Assembly (NCBI GenBank): GCA_964348665.1
Contig: CAYGDP010000023.1
Location: forward strand, 1-64,000
Reading direction: 5' to 3'
DNA: 64,000 bases
DNA from: CAYGDP01 sp964348665
GTDB lineage: Bacteria > Verrucomicrobiota > Verrucomicrobiia > Palsa-1439 > CAYGDP01
The number at the start of each line of letters is the position of its first letter. Position 1 is the stretch's first letter. Below, piece by piece: positions 24,616-31,309 of the stretch. The translations under genes and the position numbers were made by a program. Under the pieces are notes generated by a model, which did not search any database, was not told where the DNA came from, and saw only the letters and a list, made by a program, of their open reading frames with translations.

Positions 24616-25572
24616 ATGAAAACGGAAACGAAAATCGCAAAATTGCTGGCACTCACCGCGCTGACAGTTGGGGTGTGCTCGTCGTTTGCCCGAAGTGGCG
24701 AAATCCATGACGCGGCTTATGACGGTGACATCGAAAGAGTCGCCCAACTTATCAAAGCCAGGCCCGATTGTGTAAACGAGAAGAATGGTCTTGGCGAAAC
24801 GGCCTTGCATAAGGCCGCAGCTGGCGTTCCCGAACGTGCCATTGCTTCCATTGGAGGCCGTGAGAAAGAAAAGACGGAGAGTGATTACAGGCAGATCGCA
24901 GAATTTCTCTTGGATCACAAAGCCGACCTCGACGCGCGAGATAATCCAGGCAGGACTCCATTGCATACCGCAGCCATTCACGGTCAACTGGAAATCATCA
25001 AGACTTTCGTTGCGCGTAAGTCCGAAATCAACGCGAAAGATACGCAAGGTTGGACGCCCCTCCATTGGGTTGCAATGCACGATGTTCCAGCAGGTAGAGG
25101 GATGTCCGCCAGTGCCGCTGGGGTAATGACAATCCTACTGGACAGTGGGGCGAATGTTGATGCGAGAGGCGAATACGGGAACACGCCGCTGTACATCGCG
25201 GCCGATTACTCCCAAGACTCGACAGATATTGTAAAGGTTTTAATCGCTCGCGGAGCAGACGTAAACGCCAAGGGCCGTAATGGCGAGACTCCACTCCACC
25301 GTGCAGCTTCCCGAGGCAACATTGGAATTATTCGCTTGCTGATCGTGAGCAAGGCCGACGTCAATGCGAAAGACAAACATGGAGCGACCCCGCTACATGA
25401 GTCAGCATACGAAGGCAGAAACGAAGCAGTAGAGTTTCTTGTCAAAAACAACGCCGACATCGATGCCAAGAATGAGGATGGGAAAACTGCATTGCAATTG
25501 GCGAATGAAGCCAAGCATGGGAAGTATGACGATGTGGCAGCATTCTTACGCCAGCACGGCGCGAAGGAATAA
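24616..25572 (+). CDS. Exported ankyrin-repeat protein
   Basis: The 318-residue product has a signal peptide (IAKLLALTALTVGVCSSFA) and then about seven ankyrin repeats with the TPLHxAA and G-ADVNAK signatures (for example GRTPLHTAAIHG, NTPLYIAADYS, ETPLHRAASRGN). Ankyrin arrays bind other proteins; a periplasmic location is expected. It separates the carrier gene from the NIL gene and shares no obvious function with them. The 80-nt gap before it has a second repeat type (ATGGCCACAAAAAGGCACAA), common between genes in this group of bacteria. Confidence 0.85.
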   Translation: MKTETKIAKLLALTALTVGVCSSFARSGEIHDAAYDGDIERVAQLIKARPDCVNEKNGLGETALHKAAAGVPERAIASIGGREKEKTESDYRQIAEFLLDHKADLDARDNPGRTPLHTAAIHGQLEIIKTFVARKSEINAKDTQGWTPLHWVAMHDVPAGRGMSASAAGVMTILLDSGANVDARGEYGNTPLYIAADYSQDSTDIVKVLIARGADVNAKGRNGETPLHRAASRGNIGIIRLLIVSKADVNAKDKHGATPLHESAYEGRNEAVEFLVKNNADIDAKNEDGKTALQLANEAKHGKYDDVAAFLRQHGAKE

Positions 25573-25581
25573 AACACCATT

Positions 25582-25896
25582 ATGAAAAAACGAACGACGA
25601 AAAAATCAACGGGTGATGTAAGGGTGCACCCGCGCGTGCGCCCAACGGGCAGCAACGAGCGCAAGCGGCTCTGGCTGACGTTTCCGAAGCAGCGGATTCA
25701 GCGGCCTGTGATTTGGGAGTTGGGTCACAAATTTTCGGTCGTGACCAACATTCGGCAAGCGAGCGTGACCGAGGAGATCGGCATCGTATCGCTCGAACTG
25801 GAAGGCGAGCGTGCCGAGATCAAGCGCGCGATTGCTTGGCTGGAACACCTCGGCGTAAAGGTTGAACCCGTGGAGATCAATGTGATTGAAGGATGA
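25582..25896 (+). CDS. NIL-domain protein
   Basis: The 104-residue product has a basic N-terminal stretch (about 30 residues) and a NIL domain (about 31-104: RLWLTFPKQRIQRPVIWELG, TNIRQASVTEEIGIVSLELEG). NIL domains occur at the C-terminus of the methionine transporter ATPase MetN, where they bind methionine, and as free domains next to homocysteine-forming systems in anaerobes. A methionine-sensing or sulfur-transfer accessory role is inferred from the context of SAM riboswitch, sulfur carrier and sulfate genes. Confidence 0.82.
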   Translation: MKKRTTKKSTGDVRVHPRVRPTGSNERKRLWLTFPKQRIQRPVIWELGHKFSVVTNIRQASVTEEIGIVSLELEGERAEIKRAIAWLEHLGVKVEPVEINVIEG

Positions 25897-26038
25897 CCGC
25901 GAAGCGCGGAAGCACCAATGACCAAACCCCAAGCACCAAAGAAAACTCAAGCATCAATCCCCAATGCGCATTTCGCGCGAGAGGGGCAAGAGCGAGGTCT
26001 GCATTTGTATTTTGGAGCTTGGAATTTGAGGCTTCCCT

Positions 26039-26066
26039 GGAGTTTGGAGTTTGGAGTTTGGAGTTT
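26039..26066. repeat. Tandem GGAGTTT x4
   Basis: Four exact copies of a 7-base unit lie in the 191-nt gap before the APS reductase gene. The rest of the gap (25897-26030) contains CCAA/CAAGCACC-rich and TTTGGAGCTTGG-type sequence, an imperfect interspersed repeat, and no gene. Confidence 0.85.
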
Positions 26067-26087
26067 CAGTCCGCGGGAGGTGTCGCA

Positions 26088-26810
26088 ATGAAATTCAGCC
26101 CAGAAGAGTTGAAACGGTTGTCCGTGGACTTTGAGCAACAGCGTCCTCCCGCCGTGCTGCGGTGGGCGATTGAACAATTCTGGCCGCGCGTGGCGATCAG
26201 CACGGGGTTCGGCCCGGAAGGACTGGTTATCATTGACTACGCCATGCAGCTCGACAAAAAAATCCCGATCTTCACGCTCAATACAGGTTTTTTGTTCAAG
26301 GAGACGCAAGAGTTGAAGCAGCAGCTTGAACAGCGTTACGGCATTCAGATCGAGTCGCTGCATCCCGATCCGGTCGAGGTCGAACAGTTGACCGCCAAGC
26401 ACGGCGATGAGCCGTACAAGGTCGTGCCTGATCTCTGCTGCCATGCGCGCAAGGTTTTGCCGATGCGAAAAAAGCAGCAGACGCTCGACGCGCTCATCAC
26501 GGGCGTACGCCGCAGCCAAGGCACGGAGGCACGTGCGCAAGCGCAGATGTTGCAGGCGCAGCGCGACGCGGCGACGAGCCACGAGCTTGTGAAAATCAAC
26601 CCGCTGGTCGGGTGGACCAAGGAAGAAGTCTGGTGGTATATCGTCAGCCACGAGCTTCCCTACAATCCGCTCCACGATAAAAATTATCCCTCCATCGGTT
26701 GCTGGCCTTGCACTCAGCCTGTTTTGGAAGGCGAAGACGAGCGCGCCGGACGCTGGCGCGGTCTGCAAAAGAAGGAGTGCGGCCTGCATACGTTTATGTC
26801 GGACATCTAG
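26088..26810 (+). CDS. cysH: Assimilatory adenylylsulfate (APS) reductase
   Basis: The 240-residue product reduces activated sulfate to sulfite. It has the nucleotide-binding ISTGFGPEGLV region and the C-terminal ECGLH motif with catalytic C231. C117/C118 and C205/C208 form the CC...CxxC set that binds a 4Fe-4S cluster in APS-type reductases; PAPS-type enzymes such as E. coli CysH lack it. The substrate is therefore predicted to be APS. The start is ATG 26088 with Shine-Dalgarno GGGAGG; the longer open frame runs through repeat sequence and is rejected. Confidence 0.92.
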   Translation: MKFSPEELKRLSVDFEQQRPPAVLRWAIEQFWPRVAISTGFGPEGLVIIDYAMQLDKKIPIFTLNTGFLFKETQELKQQLEQRYGIQIESLHPDPVEVEQLTAKHGDEPYKVVPDLCCHARKVLPMRKKQQTLDALITGVRRSQGTEARAQAQMLQAQRDAATSHELVKINPLVGWTKEEVWWYIVSHELPYNPLHDKNYPSIGCWPCTQPVLEGEDERAGRWRGLQKKECGLHTFMSDI

Positions 26811-26830
26811 TCCGACGGAAAGGACGAATT

Positions 26831-27127
26831 ATGGAATTCACCGAGAGAGAAAAAGTTATTTTGAGCACGATCGAAAAAGAGCTGACGCAATTCCGGCCAC
26901 GCCGGATCATTGCGGTAGTGATTGCGATTCTCTGCGTCGTATTCTTGGGAGTGGATGTGGCCTGGCGTGGGCCGCGTGCCGCTGCGGATGATCTTCCCTC
27001 GATCGGGTTTACGGCGCTTCTGTGTGTCTTCTTTTGGATTGTTTCCTGGATCGAAGAAGGATACACGCGTCTGATCCAGAAATTATTGGCGGAAAACAAC
27101 CGCTTGCAGCAAAACCAGAAAGCATGA
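26831..27127 (+). CDS. Small two-helix membrane protein
   Basis: The 98-residue product has a charged N-terminus (MEFTEREKVILSTIEKELTQF), two hydrophobic segments (about residues 25-42 and 60-75) and a short C-terminal helix rich in Gln, Asn and Leu. It was not recognised as any named family. It lies 20 nt after the APS reductase gene and overlaps the next gene by 4 nt, so it is probably in the sulfur operon, but no role can be stated. Confidence 0.65.
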   Translation: MEFTEREKVILSTIEKELTQFRPRRIIAVVIAILCVVFLGVDVAWRGPRAAADDLPSIGFTALLCVFFWIVSWIEEGYTRLIQKLLAENNRLQQNQKA

Positions 27128-27399
27128 CCATGAAACCAAAACCTTCGATTCCCAATCGCGTGACGATGATCGTCACGTGTGTGGACGGCACGAAACACAA
27201 GTTTGAGTTTCAGCCGCGGCCCGACCTAACCAATCAAGCGGGGCGTATCGAGCAAATGCTCGAAGCGCCGAATCTCGTGCTCGAGCTGACCGACCGCATG
27301 ATGGTCATCCCGACGCATAGCATTCGCAGCGTAGAGTTTACGCCCAAGCCTGCCAAGCTGCCCGAGCGCGCGCTGCGCAATGTGCGGATCGTGCCGTGA
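27124..27399 (+). CDS. Small hypothetical protein
   Basis: The 91-residue product is predicted to be mostly beta (RVTMIVTCVDGTKHKFEF, NLVLELTDRMMVIPTHSIRSVEF) and cytoplasmic, ending in a basic tail. No family was recognised. Its ATG overlaps the previous stop (ATGA), indicating translational coupling with the small membrane protein. Confidence 0.65.
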   Translation: MTMKPKPSIPNRVTMIVTCVDGTKHKFEFQPRPDLTNQAGRIEQMLEAPNLVLELTDRMMVIPTHSIRSVEFTPKPAKLPERALRNVRIVP

Positions 27400-27441
27400 T
27401 ACCGGAGAAACCGAACTATGAATGAAACGGAAAGGATTTTG

Positions 27442-27514
27442 ACCCGCGAAACACGCGGAAAGACACGAAAGGAAAGCGGAGATTTTTTCGCGTAATTTTG
27501 CGTTTTTCGTGGGT
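27442..27514. repeat. CACGAAA-family palindromic repeat
   Basis: ACCCGCGAAA at 27442 is roughly inverted by TTTTTCGTGGGT at 27503-27514, with CACGAAAGG and TTCGCG internal copies. It fills the 123-nt gap before cysD. Confidence 0.65.
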
Positions 27515-27522
27515 AACCTTTT

Positions 27523-28335
27523 ATGGACTACTTAACAAAACTCGAAAACCAAAGCATTTTCATCCTGCGCGAGGCGTTCAACAAGTTCGAGCATCTCGCG
27601 ATGCTCTGGAGTATCGGCAAAGACTCGACCGTGCTGCTCTGGCTGGCGCGCAAGGCGTTCTTCGGCCATGTGCCGTTCCCGCTCGTCCACGTGGACACCA
27701 CCTACAAAATCCCCTCCATGATCGAGTATCGCGACAAACTCTGCAAGGATTGGAACTTGAAGCTAGTGGTCGGCAAAAACGAGCAAGTCCTGCGCGACCA
27801 GCGCGATTATCCGCATGGCAAAGCCACCCGCGTTGAGTGCTGCGGTACGCTCAAAAAAGACGCGCTTAAACAAGTGCTCGATGAGCATCATTTTACAGGC
27901 GTCATCGTTGGCGTGCGCCGCGACGAAGACCCGACCCGCGCCAAGGAGCGGTATTTTTCGCCGCGCGACAAGAATATGGAATGGAACGTCGAAGATCAGC
28001 CGCCGGAGTTGTGGGATCAGTTCAAGACGGACTTCGAGCCAGGCACGCACATCCGGATCCATCCGCTCCTGCACTGGACGGAGCTGAACATCTGGGAATA
28101 CATCGAACGCGAGAACATCCCGGTGATTCCGCTCTATTTCGCCAACGAAAAAGGGGAGCGTTTTCGCAGTCTCGGCTGCTATCCGTGTACCTTCCCGATC
28201 AAATCGAATGCGAAGACCATCCACGACATCGTCGAGGAACTTCGCACCACCAAAACCTCCGAGCGCGCCGGCCGCGCGCAGGACAAGGAAAGCGAAGACG
28301 CGTTCGAGAAACTGCGGAGGGATGGATACATGTAA
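27523..28335 (+). CDS. cysD: Sulfate adenylyltransferase subunit 2
   Basis: CysD, 270 residues, is the PP-loop subunit of ATP sulfurylase that forms APS from sulfate and ATP. The PP-loop is SIGKDSTVLLWLARKAF, followed by PLVHVDTTYKIPSMIEYRD, VGVRRDEDPTRAKER and LGCYPCTFPI. The length is normal for the family. It precedes cysNC by 72 nt and provides the substrate for the upstream APS reductase. Confidence 0.96.
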   Translation: MDYLTKLENQSIFILREAFNKFEHLAMLWSIGKDSTVLLWLARKAFFGHVPFPLVHVDTTYKIPSMIEYRDKLCKDWNLKLVVGKNEQVLRDQRDYPHGKATRVECCGTLKKDALKQVLDEHHFTGVIVGVRRDEDPTRAKERYFSPRDKNMEWNVEDQPPELWDQFKTDFEPGTHIRIHPLLHWTELNIWEYIERENIPVIPLYFANEKGERFRSLGCYPCTFPIKSNAKTIHDIVEELRTTKTSERAGRAQDKESEDAFEKLRRDGYM

Positions 28336-28341
28336 ACCCAA

Positions 28342-28402
28342 TCGTCCTCGTCATCGTCCTCGTGATCGAATTAGAAACAGCCGAGGACGACGACGAGAAC
28401 GA
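28342..28402. repeat. 21-bp imperfect inverted repeat between cysD and cysNC
   Basis: The arms 28342-28362 and 28382-28402 match at 19 of 21 positions and are made of repeated TCGTCCTCG/CGAGGACGA units, separated by 19 nt. In RNA it would form a strong hairpin directly before the cysNC start (28408), so it may modulate cysNC translation or message stability. Confidence 0.8.
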
Positions 28403-28407
28403 ATGAA

Positions 28408-30282
28408 ATGAATGTAACAACCGAACAACTTAAAATCGTCATTGTCGGTCATGTGGATCATGGCAAGTCCACGTTCATTGGTCGTCTGTTCTACGACACG
28501 GGCGCGCTGCCCGAGGGCAAATACGAGCAGTTGGTTGCCGTCGCCAAGCGCCGCGGCGTGCCGTTCGAGTGGGCGAACTTGATGGACGGCCTCCAGGCGG
28601 AGCGCGACCAGAACATCACGATTGACACAGCGCAGATCTGGTTTCGCACGCCGAAACGCCAGTACGTCATCATTGATGCACCCGGTCACAAGGAATTTTT
28701 GAAAAACATGGTCACCGGCGCGGCGAACGCGGAAGCGGCGCTGCTGTTGATTGCCGCCAACGAAGGCGTGCAGGAACAATCGCGCCGCCACGGTTTTCTG
28801 CTCTCCCTGCTTGGAATTAAGCAAATCGCCGTGCTGGTCAATAAAATGGACCTCATAGGTTACAGCGAGAAAGAGTTCAAGCGGATCGAGGCAGAATACC
28901 GCGATTTTCTGACCAAAATCGGCATCACGCCTAAACTCTTTATCCCCATTGCGGCAAAAGAAGGCGAGAACGTCGCGAAAGCCTCGCTGCAGATGAAATG
29001 GTACAATGGGCCGACGGCGCTTGCCGCCCTGGACAGCTTTGAAGTTGCCGCGCCGCCACAAAATCTGCCGCTGCGGTTCCCGATCCAGGATGTTTACCGC
29101 TTCGACGACCGTCGGATCCTCGCGGGTCGCGTTGAATCGGGTACACTCAAGGTCGGCGATAAAATACTTTTCTCGCCGCGCAACAAGCAAAGCACCATCA
29201 AGAGCATTGAAAACTGGCCGCATGGTTCTCGTCAATCGGCCAGCGCGGGCGAGAGTATCGGGATCACGCTCACCGAGCAGATTTTTGTCGAGCGCGGCCA
29301 AATTGGGTCGCTGGAAACCGATGCGCCCATCGAAACCGACGTGTTCAACGCGAAACTCTTCTGGCTTGGCCGCAAAAATCTGGAGGTCGGTCGCCGGGTA
29401 AAACTCAAGCTGAGCACCGAGGAAATTGAGTGCCAGATTCAATCCATCGAAAAACTCATTGATGCTTCGACGTTGAATGAGATTCCGCTGGGCGAACGCA
29501 AACACATAGCGCGCAACGATGTTGCCGAGATCACCATCCGCACCAAATCCCCTGTCGCGTTCGACAACTACAACCGCATCGTGCCGACCGGTCGGTTCGT
29601 CATTGTGGACGATCGCCAGGTCTGTGGCGGGGGTGTCATCAGCAAGGGCGAATATCCCGACCGTCGCTCCGTCCTTTCAGGAGTGAAGAGCCAGAATATA
29701 TCCTGGACGGCCGCCACGGTGGATCGCGCCGCGCGCGAACGCCGCAACAAGCACAAAGGCGCGGTGCTCTGGCTGACCGGCTTTAGTGGCGCGGGCAAAA
29801 GCACCATTGCCGCCGAGCTGGAACGCGAACTCTTCCACATGGGCTTGCACACCTACGTGCTGGACGGCGACAATGTCCGCCACGGACTTAGCGCCAACCT
29901 GGGTTTTTCACCTGAAGATCGCACCGAAAACATTCGTCGCGTAGGCGAGGTTGCCAAACTCTTTGCGGATGCGGGAACGCTGGTCGTCACAGCGTTTATT
30001 TCGCCCTATCGCGACGACCGACGCCTTGTTCGTTCGATCCTCCGGGAAGGGGAATTCATCGAGGTTCATGTCAGCGCTCCGCTCGATGTCTGTGAACAGC
30101 GCGACCCCAAAGGTCTCTACAAAAAAGCGCGCGCGGGTCAAATCCAGCATTTTACGGGAATCAGCGCGCCGTATGAGCCACCGGAAAAACCCGAACTCAC
30201 CATTCACACGGACAAACACACCGTTGCCGAATGCGTCGCGCAGATCATAGATTATCTCAAACGCGAGCATATTGAGATGTAG
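28408..30282 (+). CDS. cysNC: Bifunctional sulfate adenylyltransferase subunit 1 / APS kinase
   Basis: The 624-residue product joins an EF-Tu-like GTPase (about residues 1-420; GHVDHGKST, DAPGHKEFLKNM, NKMDL) with an APS kinase domain (from about 449; GFSGAGKST, GLSANLGFSPEDRTENIRR). The GTPase part drives APS formation with CysD; the kinase converts APS to PAPS. Because the cluster's reductase looks APS-specific, PAPS may serve sulfation rather than assimilation, or the kinase may be a side branch. The stop is followed by a 205-nt repeat-bearing gap. Confidence 0.95.
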   Translation: MNVTTEQLKIVIVGHVDHGKSTFIGRLFYDTGALPEGKYEQLVAVAKRRGVPFEWANLMDGLQAERDQNITIDTAQIWFRTPKRQYVIIDAPGHKEFLKNMVTGAANAEAALLLIAANEGVQEQSRRHGFLLSLLGIKQIAVLVNKMDLIGYSEKEFKRIEAEYRDFLTKIGITPKLFIPIAAKEGENVAKASLQMKWYNGPTALAALDSFEVAAPPQNLPLRFPIQDVYRFDDRRILAGRVESGTLKVGDKILFSPRNKQSTIKSIENWPHGSRQSASAGESIGITLTEQIFVERGQIGSLETDAPIETDVFNAKLFWLGRKNLEVGRRVKLKLSTEEIECQIQSIEKLIDASTLNEIPLGERKHIARNDVAEITIRTKSPVAFDNYNRIVPTGRFVIVDDRQVCGGGVISKGEYPDRRSVLSGVKSQNISWTAATVDRAARERRNKHKGAVLWLTGFSGAGKSTIAAELERELFHMGLHTYVLDGDNVRHGLSANLGFSPEDRTENIRRVGEVAKLFADAGTLVVTAFISPYRDDRRLVRSILREGEFIEVHVSAPLDVCEQRDPKGLYKKARAGQIQHFTGISAPYEPPEKPELTIHTDKHTVAECVAQIIDYLKREHIEM

Positions 30283-30314
30283 GGCGCTTTTAACAGCTTT
30301 TGAATTACTCGCCG

Positions 30315-30382
30315 CGCGGGGGCACGCGGCCTTCAATAACGCAAATTTCAGGTGGGAAGGTTGTAGGCCGCGCGCCCCCGTG
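30315..30382. repeat. GC-rich 18-bp inverted repeat
   Basis: CGCGGGGGCACGCGGCCT (30315-30332) and AGGCCGCGCGCCCCCGTG (30365-30382) pair at 16 of 18 positions, with G-U allowed at the other two. It lies in the gap after cysNC and may terminate the sulfur operon. Confidence 0.75.
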
Positions 30383-30487
30383 CAGCGAAATTGGGATAAA
30401 TCAACAGGCAGCTATGGCTTTATCAATCGGGAAATTTCTGAGCCATGCTTGTCGCGCACATTTACCCGTGCTATTCTTCCGATTGTC

Positions 30488-30730
30488 GTGAACCACCAAA
30501 CCCCAGCCTGCCCGAATCCCGCTGTCCCTTATTTGCCGCGCGAGCAGCAGTTCATTCAGGGCGTCGTAGCGCAATTCAACGATGACGAACAGCGCTGGCG
30601 GCGACTCGAACACGCGCGCACCCGTCGCCGGAAGAATGCGTCGCTCTCCGCCGAATTTCTCAAACTGCTCGATGTGCTGGACGATCCCGCCTCGCATAAA
30701 CCAGCAGATTGTATTGGGACGCTGCTTTGA
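30488..30730 (+). CDS. Small hypothetical protein upstream of the ORF6N gene
   Basis: The possible product is 80 residues, starting at GTG 30488, mostly helical and basic (QRWRRLEHARTRRRKNASLSAEFLKLLDVLDD). No ribosome-binding site is evident and no family was recognised. Support is the close spacing to, and overlap with, the following ORF6N gene. Confidence 0.45.
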   Translation: MNHQTPACPNPAVPYLPREQQFIQGVVAQFNDDEQRWRRLEHARTRRRKNASLSAEFLKLLDVLDDPASHKPADCIGTLL

Positions 30731-31299
30731 AACCGCCGCGCAAAATAATTAAATCCTACAGGGCATCGCGCTCTCTCGTTCCGGTCGAGCGCATCCACAA
30801 CGTCATCGTTCTCCTCCGCGGCCAGAAAGTCATTCTCGACGCTGATTTAGCGTTGCTGTACGGCGTGCCTACCAAGGTTCTTCTTCAAGCGGTGAAGCGA
30901 AATCGCGACCGATTCCCGTTGGATTTTATGTTTCGATTGACTGCCACAGAGACGAAAAACTTGAGGTCACAATTTGTGACCTCAAGTTGGGGTGGTCGCC
31001 GCTACTCGCCATACGCATTTACCGAGCAGGGCGTTGCCATGCTCTCCAGCGTGCTGCGCAGTCCGCGCGCCGTGCAGGTCAACATTGAGATCATGCGCGC
31101 GTTCGTTCGGCTGCGGCAAGTGTTGGCGACGCACGCCGACCTCGCGCGAAAGCTCGATTCTCTTGAAGCGCGGCAGGACGCAGAGTTCGCTAAAGTTTGG
31201 CGCGTCATCCGCGAACTGGTACAACCACTCGACCCGCCTCGCCGGAAAATCGGCTTCCTTCAAGAAGAGGGTGGGAAATATCGTATCAAGCCCCGCTAG
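30709..31299 (+). CDS. ORF6N-domain DNA-binding protein
   Basis: The product (up to 196 residues) has an ORF6N domain near its N-terminus: VERIHNVIVLLRGQKVILDADLALLYGVPTKVLLQAVKRN, then RFPLDFMFRLT and YAFTEQGVAMLSSVLRS. ORF6N/KilA-N domains occur in phage antirepressors and in chromosomal orphan genes and are presumed to bind nucleic acid. The C-terminal half is a coiled-coil-like helix. The start is uncertain: TTG 30709 and TTG 30724 are candidates, and VPVERIH is where conservation begins. No other phage gene lies nearby. Confidence 0.8.
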   Translation: MYWDAALKPPRKIIKSYRASRSLVPVERIHNVIVLLRGQKVILDADLALLYGVPTKVLLQAVKRNRDRFPLDFMFRLTATETKNLRSQFVTSSWGGRRYSPYAFTEQGVAMLSSVLRSPRAVQVNIEIMRAFVRLRQVLATHADLARKLDSLEARQDAEFAKVWRVIRELVQPLDPPRRKIGFLQEEGGKYRIKPR

Positions 31300-31309
31300 T
31301 GACGCGAAG

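Noticed and set aside
25893..26087. N-terminal extension of the APS reductase frame
   Set aside because: It is encoded by interspersed and tandem repeats; the GGGAGG before ATG 26088 supports the shorter protein.
30709..31299. ORF6N gene as a sign of a prophage
   Set aside because: No integrase, terminase, capsid or tail gene occurs in the window.
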